This document shows positions 25,268-33,623 of a stretch of DNA of 64,000 nucleotides, piece by piece. A model generated the notes under the pieces. It ran no database searches, was not told the DNA's origin, and saw nothing but the letters and a program-made list of their open reading frames with translations. Within the stretch, counting starts at the first letter, position 1, and each line of letters begins with the position of its first letter. The DNA is from Frigoribacterium sp. PhB160 (lineage in GTDB: Bacteria; Actinomycetota; Actinomycetes; Actinomycetales; Microbacteriaceae). The position numbers and the translations under genes are program-made. The DNA lies in the NCBI RefSeq assembly GCF_003751785.1, contig NZ_RKIE01000002.1:310001-374000 (forward strand), in the 5' to 3' direction.

Positions 25268-28228
25268 ATGCCGACGACAGACGTGCCCCCCGTGCCCTCC
25301 GACGCGTGGCCGCTGCAGCCGCACGAGGGCCCGATCGCCTCCGCGACGTACCTGCCCGCCAGCCCCGCGACGACGCTGTGGGGCCGCCTGCCCTGCGCCG
25401 CCGACGAGCCGGTGCTCACCGTCGACCCCGGCACGCTCGTCACGATCGACACCGTCAGCCACGAGGGCCTGCTCGGCGACCAGGGCAGCGACCCGGTGCG
25501 CTTCTTCGGGGCGCACGGCGTGCCTCCGGAGGGGGTGCTCCGCGACGCCGTGGCGATCGCCGCCGACGCGGGCAGCCGCCACGGCCGCGACCCCGCAGCC
25601 GACGGGCCGCACGTCGTCACGGGCCCGATCGCCGTCCGCGGGGCCGAGCCCGGCGACCTGCTGACCCTGACCCTCGTCGAGGCCCTGCCGCGCGTGCCCT
25701 ACGGCGTCGTGTCGAACCGCCACGACCGCGGCGCGCTCGCCGGCGAGTACCCCCTGCAGGAGGGGTCGGTCAGCGTCTTCGCCGCGGTCGATCACGACGA
25801 CGCCGGCGCCCACGGCGAGCCCGGCGACCTCGTGGGGACCATGCCGCTCGTGGCCGGCGGCGAGCACCTCGTGCGGTTCCCGCTGCGGCCGTTCCTCGGC
25901 GTGATGGGCGTCGCCGCGGCCGGCGACGAGCGACCGCACTCGGTGCCGCCGGGCGCCTTCGGAGGCAACGTCGACATCGCCCTGCTCGTCGCCGGCACGA
26001 GCCTCCACCTGCCCGTGCAGGTGCCCGGCGCGCTCGCGTACGTCGGCGACCCGCACTTCGCGCAGGGCGACGGCGAGGTCGCCCTCACCGCGATGGAGGC
26101 GTCGCTGCGGGTGACCGTGCGCCTCGACCTCGTCCGCCGGGCCGACGCCCTGGCCCGCTTCGGCGAGCTCGCCGGCCCGCTCGCCGAGACCGTCGAGCAC
26201 CTCGTGCCGACGGGCCTCGACGTCGACCTCGACGAGGCCGTGCGGGCCTGCGTCCGGGCCGCCATCAGCCTGCTGAGGGCCCGGTGGGGGATGGACGAGC
26301 ACCTGGCCTACGCCTACCTCAGCGCCGCCACCGACTTCGACATCTCGCAGGTCGTCGACCTCGTCAAGGGCGTCCACGCGCGGGTGCGCAAGGCCGACTT
26401 CGCGGGGGTGCCGCTCGTCGGCGGAGAGCGCGCCGTGACCGACCTCGACCGGGTCGGGGCCGCCGCGGCGGATGTCGTCACCGACTCGGCGGCCCCGGCC
26501 GTCTCGGCGGCCCCGGCCGTCCGGCCGCACCGGCCCTCGACGAGGAGGCGCCCCGTGCCTGACGAGACCGCACCCGCCCCGCTCGGCGACGCCCTGCCCC
26601 CGCTCCCGCTGACCTCGCTCGACGGCGGCGACCTGCCCGACGGGCTGCTGGCCGCCGTGGCCGCCTACGAGGAGGCCCTCCGCGTCGACGACGTGCCCGC
26701 CCTCGCCGACGCCTTCGAGCCCGGACCGGCGAGCCTCCGCGTCGACGCCGCCGGGACGCTCGTCGGGCACGACGCGATCACGGCGTTCCGGGCGCGGCGC
26801 GGGGGGACCGCGGGGCGGGCGGTCGAGCAGCTCCACGTGCGGGTGGTCGACCCGGGCACCGCGCTCGTCGTCACGACCAACGCCCCGGCCGGCGGCGGTC
26901 GCGGCGTCGTCACCCAGCTCTGGAGGCGCGGCGCGGCCGGCACCTGGCGCATCGCCACCGCGCACGTGCAGGCCCCGCGCCCCGCGGTCGACACGCGGGT
27001 GTGGCGGGTGGTGGGCGCGCCCCTGGCGGCGGGACGCGCCTCCTCGGGGCCGGTCGGCGCAGGGCCCGACGAGCGGCCGCTGGCGGGACGGACGGTCGCC
27101 GTCAAGGACCTCTTCGCCGTCGCGGGGCACGCCGTCGGCGGGGGCGTGCCGGCCTACCTCGCCGAGCAGCCCGTCGCGGAGCGGTCGGCCCCGGCCGTCA
27201 CCGCGCTGCTCGACGCCGGCGCCGACGTGCTCGGCATCGCGCAGACCGACGAGTTCGCGTTCAGCATCGCCGGGCGGAACGGAGCCTGGGGGACGCCGCC
27301 GAACGGCGCGGTGCCGGGAGCGATCCCCGGCGGGTCGTCGAGCGGGCCGGCCTCGGCCGTCGCGCTCGGCCAGACCGACGTCGGGCTCGGGACCGACACG
27401 GGCGGGTCGATCCGGGTGCCCGCCTCGTACCAGGGGCTGTGGGGGCTCCGGACGACGCACGGGGCCGTCCCGACCGAGGGGCTGCTGCCGCTCGCTCCGT
27501 CGTTCGACACGGTCGGGTGGCTGACGCGCGACGCCGCGACGCTCGGGGCGGCCGTGCGCGCGACGCTCGGTGACGCGAACGCGGGCGCCGACGCAGGCGC
27601 GGCCCCGGCCGGCCCTGGCCTCGCCGCCCGGGGCGTCGTGGTCGACCCGGCCGTCGTCGCGACCGTGTCGGCCGACGTCCGCCGTGCGTTCGCGGAGACC
27701 GTCGACCGCCTCGTCGCCACCGGCCGCCTGCCCCGGCCCTCGTCCGTCGCCGTCGCCGAGGTCGGCGGGGCCGCCGGGCTCGCCGGGCTGCTCGCCCACT
27801 TCCGCATCGTGCAGTCGGCGGAGGCCTGGCGCACCCACGGCGCCTGGATCACCGCCCACCCGGGGGCCCTCGCCCCCGACGTCGCCGCCCGCTTCGCCGC
27901 GGGCGAGGCCGTCACCCCCGACGCCGAGCAGGAGGCGCGGGCCGGCCTGGCCGCCGCCCGCCGCGCCCTCGAGGCGGTGCTGGGCGACCGCGTGCTGCTG
28001 GTGCCCGCGGCGTCGTCGGCCGCGCCCGCGCTCGACGCCGACGCGGCCGAGATCGACCGGGTGCGCGCGGCGACCCTCGGGCTGACCTGCGTCGCCGGGA
28101 TCACCGGGCGGCCCGCGGTGTCGGCGCCGCTGATGCGCGTGGCCGGCGGGCCGGTCGGGCTGTGCCTCGTCGGTCCGCGCGGGTCGGACCTCGAGCTCGT
28201 CGCGCTCGCGGGCGCGCTGGCGGGCTGA
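25268..28228 (+). CDS. Triple-domain fusion: acetamidase/formamidase - DUF3225 (AtzH/HpxZ) - amidase (AtzE/HpxY)
   Basis: One open frame of 986 residues. Residues about 1-425 are an acetamidase/formamidase (FmdA) domain (VTIDTVSHEG, RDPAADGPHVVTGP, GGNVDIA). Residues 430-575 are a SnoaL-like DUF3225 domain as in AtzH and HpxZ (LAAVAAYEEALRVDDVPALA). Residues 590-985 are an amidase-signature hydrolase with Lys613, cis-Ser690 (GGSSSGP) and nucleophile Ser714 (GTDTGGSIRVPA). A GTG at 26555 (residue 430) with GAGGAGG 6 nt before it marks an internal start with no stop codon ahead, so a 557-residue DUF3225-amidase may also be made. DUF3225-amidase pairs occur in Klebsiella hpx purine clusters, which fits the location; the exact substrates (oxamate, carboxybiuret-like, formamide) are not known. 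Confidence 0.85.
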   Translation: MPTTDVPPVPSDAWPLQPHEGPIASATYLPASPATTLWGRLPCAADEPVLTVDPGTLVTIDTVSHEGLLGDQGSDPVRFFGAHGVPPEGVLRDAVAIAADAGSRHGRDPAADGPHVVTGPIAVRGAEPGDLLTLTLVEALPRVPYGVVSNRHDRGALAGEYPLQEGSVSVFAAVDHDDAGAHGEPGDLVGTMPLVAGGEHLVRFPLRPFLGVMGVAAAGDERPHSVPPGAFGGNVDIALLVAGTSLHLPVQVPGALAYVGDPHFAQGDGEVALTAMEASLRVTVRLDLVRRADALARFGELAGPLAETVEHLVPTGLDVDLDEAVRACVRAAISLLRARWGMDEHLAYAYLSAATDFDISQVVDLVKGVHARVRKADFAGVPLVGGERAVTDLDRVGAAAADVVTDSAAPAVSAAPAVRPHRPSTRRRPVPDETAPAPLGDALPPLPLTSLDGGDLPDGLLAAVAAYEEALRVDDVPALADAFEPGPASLRVDAAGTLVGHDAITAFRARRGGTAGRAVEQLHVRVVDPGTALVVTTNAPAGGGRGVVTQLWRRGAAGTWRIATAHVQAPRPAVDTRVWRVVGAPLAAGRASSGPVGAGPDERPLAGRTVAVKDLFAVAGHAVGGGVPAYLAEQPVAERSAPAVTALLDAGADVLGIAQTDEFAFSIAGRNGAWGTPPNGAVPGAIPGGSSSGPASAVALGQTDVGLGTDTGGSIRVPASYQGLWGLRTTHGAVPTEGLLPLAPSFDTVGWLTRDAATLGAAVRATLGDANAGADAGAAPAGPGLAARGVVVDPAVVATVSADVRRAFAETVDRLVATGRLPRPSSVAVAEVGGAAGLAGLLAHFRIVQSAEAWRTHGAWITAHPGALAPDVAARFAAGEAVTPDAEQEARAGLAAARRALEAVLGDRVLLVPAASSAAPALDADAAEIDRVRAATLGLTCVAGITGRPAVSAPLMRVAGGPVGLCLVGPRGSDLELVALAGALAG
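26542..26557 (+). promoter_or_regulatory. Internal ribosome-binding site and GTG start inside the fusion ORF
   Basis: GAGGAGG at 26542-26548, six bases, then GTG 26555, exactly at the junction of the formamidase and DUF3225 domains. Just upstream (about 26486-26521) an 18-base unit (TCGGCGGCCCCGGCCGTC) is repeated in tandem. Confidence 0.65.
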
Positions 28229-28283
28229 CGGCCGGGCTGACCGCGGGGTCGGGGGGCGTGACGACGGGGCGGGTCGGCGCGCC

Positions 28284-28892
28284 TCAGGCGGGCCGGTCGA
28301 CGTCGGCGCCGTCCCAGAGGTCGGAGCAGTCGACGCGATCCGCCCCGTGCGCGTCGAGGTAGGCCCGTGCGCCGGAGTCGCCCGCGAGCTCGGCGGCCAG
28401 CGGCTCCCAGTGCACTCGGCCGACGAGCACGGGGTGGCCCGGACGTCCGCCGAACGCCGCCTGCCGCAGGGACCCCGCGCGGGCCGCGTCGTCGACGTCG
28501 AGCAGCCGCGCGACGGCCGCCGGCGGCAGACCCGGGAGGTCGACCAGCGAGACGAGGGCGCACCGCGCCTCCTCGTCGCCGTCGGGTCGGCGCGGTGCCG
28601 AGAGCGCTCGCAGCCCGGTCCGCAACGACGCCCCGAGCCCCTCGGCCCAGTCGTCGGCGACCACCACCCGGATCCGTGGGTCGTCCGGCACGAGCACCCG
28701 GGCCTCGTCGGCGCGCGCCCCGAGCACGACGACGACCGCGTCGCACCCGCCGGTCAGCAGCGCCGCCGTCGCCCGCGCGACCCACGGCGTGCCGTCGGCG
28801 CCGCGCACGAGCGCCTTCGGCCGCCCGGCCCGCGTGCCCGCGCCGGCGGCGAGGAGCAGGCCGACGGCGCCGCGTCCGCTCGTCGACTCCAT
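28284..28892 (-). CDS. MocA/MobA-like molybdopterin nucleotidyltransferase
   Basis: A 202-residue NTP-transferase with the N-terminal signature LLAAGAGTRAGRPKALV (about residues 12-28) and LVSLVDLPGLPP (metal-binding Asp). It transfers CMP or GMP to molybdopterin; position inside the xanthine dehydrogenase cluster implies it matures the Mo cofactor of that enzyme, most like MocA (cytidylyl). ATG 28892 chosen because upstream sequence is repetitive. Confidence 0.83.
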   Translation of the reverse strand: MESTSGRGAVGLLLAAGAGTRAGRPKALVRGADGTPWVARATAALLTGGCDAVVVVLGARADEARVLVPDDPRIRVVVADDWAEGLGASLRTGLRALSAPRRPDGDEEARCALVSLVDLPGLPPAAVARLLDVDDAARAGSLRQAAFGGRPGHPVLVGRVHWEPLAAELAGDSGARAYLDAHGADRVDCSDLWDGADVDRPA

Positions 28893-28963
28893 CCCGTCAC
28901 GGTAGCCGCAGCCGCAGCCGCAGCGGCAGCGGTAGCGGCCGACGCGGCGATGTCTGCGGGCGC

Positions 28964-29036
28964 GCGTCCGCCGCGGCGTCACGTTCCGTGCCTCGCGTCG
29001 CGTTCTTCCGTGACGCGACGCGCAGGACGTGACGCG
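28964..29036. repeat. Structured direct repeat, copy 1
   Basis: 73 nt beginning GCGTCCGCCGCGGCGTCACG and ending CGCAGGACGTGACGCG. Copy 2 is at 29113-29188. Internal inverted pairs GCGTCACG/CGTGACGC and CGCGTCGCG/CGCGACGCG allow folding. Confidence 0.75.
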
Positions 29037-29065
29037 GTTCGGCGGGATGAGGCCGACGCCCCCGG

Positions 29066-29102
29066 GGAGGCGCGGTGTGCGCGGTCCGCGACCCGCGCCT
29101 CC
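29066..29102. repeat. GGAGGCGCGG hairpin
   Basis: GGAGGCGCGG (29066-29075), 17-nt loop, CCGCGCCTCC (29093-29102). Lies between the two copies of the structured direct repeat; same geometry as 4122-4158. Confidence 0.7.
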
Positions 29103-29112
29103 GCGGGGGGTC

Positions 29113-29188
29113 GCGTCCGCCGCCGCGGCGTCACGGTCCGTGCCCCGCGTCGCGTTCCTCCGCGACGCGACGCGCAGGACGTGACGCG
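29113..29188. repeat. Structured direct repeat, copy 2
   Basis: 76 nt, differing from copy 1 by a 3-nt insertion and about four substitutions; the last 22 bases are identical to copy 1. Confidence 0.75.
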
Positions 29189-29244
29189 ACACGGGAACCC
29201 GAACCCGCCCGGGCGCCCGAAACACGGGTGAAACCCGCGTTGCG

Positions 29245-29250
29245 TACGAT
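29245..29250 (+). promoter_or_regulatory. -10 element TACGAT, leaderless start
   Basis: TACGAT is 6 nt before GTG 29257. Confidence 0.55.
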
Positions 29251-29256
29251 GACCCC

Positions 29257-30591
29257 GTGAAACGAGCCTTCCAGCCGATCGACCCTCCCGCCCGCCTCCT
29301 CATGGGCCCCGGCCCGATCAACGCCGACCCCCGGGTGCTCCGGGCGATGTCGGCGCAGCTGGTCGGCCAGTACGACCCCTGGATGACCGCCGCGATGGAC
29401 GAGACCCAGGCCCTCTACCGCGAGGTGTTCCGCACCGGCAACGAGCAGACGCTGCTCGTCGACGGCACGAGCCGCGCGGGCATCGAGGCCGCGCTCGTGT
29501 CGATGATCACGCCGGGCGACCGGGTGCTCGTGCCCGTGTTCGGCCGCTTCGGGCACCTGCTGGTCGAGATCGCCGAGCGGTGCGGTGCCGAGGTGCACAC
29601 CATCGAGGTGCCGTGGGGCCAGGTCTTCACGCCGGAGGCGATCGAGCGCGCGATCGAGCAGGTGCGACCCGCCCTGCTCGCCGTCGTGCACGGCGACACG
29701 TCGACGACCGTCGCCCAGCCGCTCGAGGGGCTCGGCGAGGTCTGCGCGAAGCACGGCGTGCTCTTCTACACCGACGTGACGGCGTCCCTCGTCGGCAACG
29801 CCTTCGACGTCGACGCCCTCGGCCTCGACGCCGTGAGCGCCGGCCTGCAGAAGTGCCTGGGCGGCCCCTCGGGCTCCTCGCCCGTGACGTTCTCGCCCCG
29901 CGCGGTCGACGTCATCCGCGCCCGGACCTCGGTCGAGGCCGGCATCCGGAGCGCCGGCGACGAGACGAGCGACCGCCGCATCGCCTCGAACTACCTCGAT
30001 CTCGCGATGATCTTCGACTACTGGGGCCCGCAGCGCCTCAACCACCACACCGAGGCCACGACGATGCTCTACGGTGCCCGCGAGTGCGCCCGCCTCGTCG
30101 TCGAGGAGGGCCTCGACGCCGCCGTCGCCCGCCACGCCCTGCACGGCTCGGCGATGCTCGCGGGGGTGCGCGGCCTCGGCCTCGAGACCTTCGGCGACCT
30201 CGAGCACAAGATGAACAACGTCGTCGCGGTCGTGATCCCCGACGGGGTCGACGGCGACGCCGTGCGCGGCGAGCTGCTCACCGACTTCGGCATCGAGATC
30301 GGCACCTCGTTCGGCCCGCTGCACGGCACGGTCTGGCGCATCGGCACCATGGGCTACAACGCCCGACGCGACACCGTGCTGACGACCCTCTCGGCCCTCG
30401 AGTCGGTGCTGCGCCGGGCAGGCGCGCGCGTCTCGGCCGGCGGCGGCGTCGACGCGGCCTACGACGCGTACGCGACCGCCGACGCGACGGCCGCGACGGC
30501 CGCGACGGCCGTGGCCGGGGCCGACGACCCGGCCGACGACCTCGACGCGGCGACCGCCGGAGGCGCAGCCACCGGGGGAGGCGCGGCGTGA
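29257..30591 (+). CDS. pucG: (S)-Ureidoglycine-glyoxylate aminotransferase (PucG-like)
   Basis: PLP enzyme of fold type I, alanine-glyoxylate aminotransferase family. It transfers the amino group of ureidoglycine (from allantoate) to glyoxylate, giving glycine and oxalurate. Seen: MGPGPINADPRVLRAM (13-31), SGLQK-like Schiff-base segment SAGLQKCLGGPSG with Lys199, and the GTxxG-type phosphate segment. The enzyme core ends near residue 400; residues 400-444 are an Ala/Asp/Thr/Gly tail. It overlaps the allantoate amidohydrolase start by 4 bp. General alanine/serine-glyoxylate transaminase is the alternative, but the operon argues for PucG. Confidence 0.87.
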   Translation: MKRAFQPIDPPARLLMGPGPINADPRVLRAMSAQLVGQYDPWMTAAMDETQALYREVFRTGNEQTLLVDGTSRAGIEAALVSMITPGDRVLVPVFGRFGHLLVEIAERCGAEVHTIEVPWGQVFTPEAIERAIEQVRPALLAVVHGDTSTTVAQPLEGLGEVCAKHGVLFYTDVTASLVGNAFDVDALGLDAVSAGLQKCLGGPSGSSPVTFSPRAVDVIRARTSVEAGIRSAGDETSDRRIASNYLDLAMIFDYWGPQRLNHHTEATTMLYGARECARLVVEEGLDAAVARHALHGSAMLAGVRGLGLETFGDLEHKMNNVVAVVIPDGVDGDAVRGELLTDFGIEIGTSFGPLHGTVWRIGTMGYNARRDTVLTTLSALESVLRRAGARVSAGGGVDAAYDAYATADATAATAATAVAGADDPADDLDAATAGGAATGGGAA

Positions 30592-31898
30592 GCCCCGCGG
30601 TCCCCGCCGCCGCCCAGCCCGCCCCGGCCGGGCGCCCCGCGCCTGACCCGCACCCCGTCCCGCACCCCTCGGACGCCCGCACGATCCTCGACCGCTGCGA
30701 CGAGCTCGCCGCCGTGTCGAGCACCCACCACGGCATCACCCGCGTCTACCTCAGCCCGGAGCACGCCCGGGTCAACGCCCTCGCGGCCGGCTGGATGACG
30801 GCCGCCGGCATGACGACGTGGCAGGACGCCGCCGGCAACCAGCGCGGCCGCTACGAGGCCGCCGAGCCCGGGGCCCCCGCGATCCTGCTCGGCTCGCACC
30901 TCGACACGGTGCCCGACGCCGGCCGGTACGACGGCATCCTCGGGGTGCTGCTCGCGATCGCGGTGGTCGAGCGCCTGCACCGGGCCGGCACGCGCCTCCC
31001 CGTCGCCGTCGAGGTCGCCGCGTTCGGCGACGAGGAGGGCACGCGGTTCGGCACCGCGCTGCTCGGGTCGCGCGCGCTCGCCGGCACGTGGGACGACGCG
31101 TGGTGGCAGCTGGTCGACGAGGCGGGCACGACGCTCCGCGACGCGTTCACCGCGTTCGGCCTCGACCCCGCGGCCGTGGGCGACGCCGCGCCTCCCCGGG
31201 GCTCGGTCGTCGGCTACCTCGAGGCGCACATCGAGCAAGGGCCCTACCTGCTCGAGGCCGACCGAGCGCTCGCCGTCGTGTCGTCGATCGCCGGCGCGCG
31301 GCGCTTCGAGCTGACGATGACCGGCGTCGCGGGTCACGCCGGGGGAGTGCCGTTCCACCGCCGCCACGACGCCCTCGCCGGCGCGAGCGAGGTCGTGCTC
31401 GCCGTCGAGCGGCTCGCGCGCGACGCCGACTGCGTCGCGACCGTGGGGCGGCTCGAGGCGTTCCCGGGCGGGGTCAACGTGATCCCCGGGCTCGTCGAGT
31501 TCAGCCTCGACCTGCGCGGCGAGCACGACGACCGACGGGACGAGGTCTGGGCGGCTGTCCGCGAGGCCGCGGCCGAGGTCGGCGAGCGGCGCGGGCTCGC
31601 CTTCGCCGCGCACGAGACGCACTCGGCGCCCGCCGTCGTGGCGTCGCCGGCGCTCCGCGACGTGGTGCGGGACGGCATCGCCGCGACGGGGGACACCGAC
31701 CCGATGGTGCTCTTCTCGAAGGCCGGGCACGACGCGATGGCCGTGGCCGAGCTGACCGACTGGGCGATGCTCTTCGTCCGCTGCGGCAACGGCGGCATCA
31801 GCCACCACCCTGACGAGATCGTCACGCTCGCCGACGTCGCCGTGGCCCTCGACGCGTTCGAGGCGTCGGTGCGGGCCCTGGCGGAGCGGTCGCGGTGA
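30588..31898 (+). CDS. allC: Allantoate amidohydrolase (M20 family, PucF/AllC-like)
   Basis: Hydrolyses allantoate to ureidoglycine, CO2 and ammonia. 436 residues: an extra 30-residue Pro/Ala-rich N-terminus, then an M20 metallopeptidase fold with GSHLDTVPDAGRYDG, DEEGTRFG, EAHIEQGP and the late ligand His in GGISHHPDE. GTG 30588 follows GGGGGAGG by 6 nt; that ribosome-binding site is itself the GGAGGCGCGG motif. Middle gene of pucG-allC-rpiR, all joined by 4-bp overlaps. Ureidoglycolate/carbamoyl-amino-acid hydrolases are close relatives. Confidence 0.88.
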   Translation: MSPAVPAAAQPAPAGRPAPDPHPVPHPSDARTILDRCDELAAVSSTHHGITRVYLSPEHARVNALAAGWMTAAGMTTWQDAAGNQRGRYEAAEPGAPAILLGSHLDTVPDAGRYDGILGVLLAIAVVERLHRAGTRLPVAVEVAAFGDEEGTRFGTALLGSRALAGTWDDAWWQLVDEAGTTLRDAFTAFGLDPAAVGDAAPPRGSVVGYLEAHIEQGPYLLEADRALAVVSSIAGARRFELTMTGVAGHAGGVPFHRRHDALAGASEVVLAVERLARDADCVATVGRLEAFPGGVNVIPGLVEFSLDLRGEHDDRRDEVWAAVREAAAEVGERRGLAFAAHETHSAPAVVASPALRDVVRDGIAATGDTDPMVLFSKAGHDAMAVAELTDWAMLFVRCGNGGISHHPDEIVTLADVAVALDAFEASVRALAERSR

Positions 31899-32815
31899 GC
31901 GCAGGAGAGGAGCCCGGCACGCCCGAGGCCGTCTCCGCCGAGCCCGTCTCCACCGAGCCCGCCACTGCCGAGCCCGCCACTGCCGCGCCCGGCACCGCCG
32001 AGCCCGGCATCCGCGACCGGATCGACTCCGGCTACGGCGCGCTGAGCCCGCGCGAGCAGCGGGCCGCCGACTTCATCCTCGACCACCTCGACGATCTCGC
32101 GGTGGTGACCGCGACCGAGATCGCCGAGCAGAGCGGCGTCTCGAAGGCGACCGTGTCGCGGCTCTTCCGCCGGCTCGGGTTCACCGACGCGCAGGAGGTC
32201 CGCGACCAGGCCCGCGCCTCCCGCAACCGGGGCGTCCCCGTCGGCCCGACCAGCGCCTCCTCCGATCTCGCCCCGCACGCGGCGGCCGAGCAGCGGAACC
32301 TGCAGCGCATGCTCGACGGCCTCGCCGACGGTCGGCTGGCCGACGCCGCGCGCCTCGTCGCCGACGCGCGGCGGGTGGTGGTGGTCGGCTTCCGCAACAG
32401 CTACCCGGTCGCGATGCACCTGCGGCAGCAGCTCGTGCAGGTGCGCGACGACGTGCGGCTGGCGCCGCAGCCGGGGCAGTCGGTCGGCGAGGAGCTCGTC
32501 GGCCTCGGCCCGGGCGACGTCGTGGTGCTCGTGGGGTTCCGGAGGCGCCCTGCCGGCTTCGCGGGAGTGGTCCGGTCGCTCGCCGCCCGCTCCGTCCCCG
32601 TGGTGCTCGTCGGCGACGCCTCGGCCCGCGCCGCCGACGTCGCCGTGCGGCTCGAGTGCCCGGTCGACAACCCGTCGCCGTTCGACAGCTACGCCGCGGC
32701 GATGAGCCTCGCCGCGCTGCTCGCCTCGTCGGTGCTCGCGGAGCACCCGCGCACCGGCCGCACCCGCGTCGGCGACGTCACCGGGCTCTACGCCGACCTC
32801 GCCGAGCTCGAGTAG
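31895..32815 (+). CDS. MurR/RpiR-family transcriptional regulator
   Basis: A 306-residue regulator. Residues 1-38 are a repeat-rich Pro/Glu/Thr segment (EP-x-TxEPAT units from 12- to 15-bp DNA repeats at about 31935-32005). Then HTH_6 (about 45-115, QSGVSKATVSRLFRRLGF) and a SIS sugar-isomerase domain (about 150-290) that usually binds a phosphosugar; here the ligand may be a purine-pathway intermediate. Third gene of its operon, so it is the best local candidate for pathway control. Confidence 0.86.
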   Translation: MSAGEEPGTPEAVSAEPVSTEPATAEPATAAPGTAEPGIRDRIDSGYGALSPREQRAADFILDHLDDLAVVTATEIAEQSGVSKATVSRLFRRLGFTDAQEVRDQARASRNRGVPVGPTSASSDLAPHAAAEQRNLQRMLDGLADGRLADAARLVADARRVVVVGFRNSYPVAMHLRQQLVQVRDDVRLAPQPGQSVGEELVGLGPGDVVVLVGFRRRPAGFAGVVRSLAARSVPVVLVGDASARAADVAVRLECPVDNPSPFDSYAAAMSLAALLASSVLAEHPRTGRTRVGDVTGLYADLAELE

Positions 32816-32852
32816 CGCGCCGGGTCTGGCAGCGCGGCCGGCGCGGCCCGGC

Positions 32853-33488
32853 TCAGGCCCGGCCGAGCACGCTCCGCGTCAGCGCCCCGACGACGTGCCC
32901 CATGAGCTCGCCGGGCCCGACGTCGCCGGTCGCGGGCGCGTCGAAGGCCGACCCGAGCGCGACGTCGATGAGCAGGCGGGCCAGGAGGTCGGACGACAGG
33001 CCCGTCGCCGCCTCCGTCTGCCCGCCGAAGACGAGCTCGACCTGCTCGCGCAGCGTGTCCAGCACCGCGCGGCGCTTCGCGACGAAGGCCGCCATGACGA
33101 CGTCGTCCTCCAGGGCGTGCGCGCGGAACTCCGACATCAGGCTGAAGTCGTCCGCCGTGCTCTGCGCGTACGGCGCGAACGCGTCGCGCACCGCCCCGGG
33201 CAGGTCGGCGAGGTCGGTCCCGGGCAGCCCCATCTCGCGGAGGGCGTCGAGCGCCCCCTCGGTCTCGCGGGTCAGCAGTGTGACGACGAGCTCCGACTTC
33301 GAGGCGAAGTTCGAGTAGACGGCGCCCTTGCTGAAGCCCGCGGCCCGGGCGACGTCGTCGAGCGTGGTGGCGTGGACGCCCCGCTGCGAGATGAGGGCGG
33401 TCGCGGCGTCGAGGAGGCGCTCCCGCACCTCGGCCCTCGGCGGGCGGCTGACGGGGACCCGTCCGTCGGAAGGCATGTGCCCCACCAT
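32853..33488 (-). CDS. TetR-family transcriptional regulator
   Basis: A 211-residue TetR regulator (207 if the ATG at 33476 is used). HTH at about residues 17-63 with FSKGAVYSNFASKSELV, a recognition helix typical of efflux or fatty-acid regulators. Overlapping palindromes about 80-100 bp upstream (33566-33592) are likely its operator. It ends convergently 37 bp from the RpiR gene; its target gene is not evident. Confidence 0.83.
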   Translation of the reverse strand: MVGHMPSDGRVPVSRPPRAEVRERLLDAATALISQRGVHATTLDDVARAAGFSKGAVYSNFASKSELVVTLLTRETEGALDALREMGLPGTDLADLPGAVRDAFAPYAQSTADDFSLMSEFRAHALEDDVVMAAFVAKRRAVLDTLREQVELVFGGQTEAATGLSSDLLARLLIDVALGSAFDAPATGDVGPGELMGHVVGALTRSVLGRA

Positions 33489-33565
33489 ATCCGTCCCGTC
33501 TCGTGCCCCCGACCGGTCGCCGCGGCTCGCTCTCGTGCCCCCCGAAAGGGGGCGTCCCGACTTGC

Positions 33566-33592
33566 ATACTCGCTGGTATCGCAGCGCTACCA
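33566..33592. promoter_or_regulatory. Overlapping palindromes, probable TetR operator
   Basis: ATAC-TCGCTG-GTAT (33566-33579) and TGGTATCGCAGCGCTACCA (33574-33592, 8 of 9 pairs match) overlap by six bases, the layout of a two-dimer TetR site. Confidence 0.55.
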
Positions 33593-33600
33593 TCAAGGGA

Positions 33601-33623
33601 CCAGGCGAACCCGAAACGCCTGG
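33601..33623. terminator. Hairpin CCAGGCG-N9-CGCCTGG
   Basis: Perfect 7-bp stem, about 200 bp beyond the allantoinase stop; may stop leftward transcription entering the TetR gene. Confidence 0.35.

Larger units (their letters stand above)
28893..29256. other. 364-bp intergenic region with repeats, no gene
   Basis: No coding signal. It contains a short CCGCAG/CGGCAG simple-sequence tract at about 28905-28935, a duplicated structured element (28964-29036 and 29113-29188) and a GGAGGCGCGG hairpin (29066-29102), then the leaderless promoter of the aminotransferase gene. Confidence 0.7.

Noticed and set aside
25268-26557. Calling the formamidase part as a separate gene ending before GTG 26555
   Set aside because: There is no stop codon anywhere between the formamidase domain and the GTG, so the evidence as given supports a fusion; the internal start is reported as a possibility.
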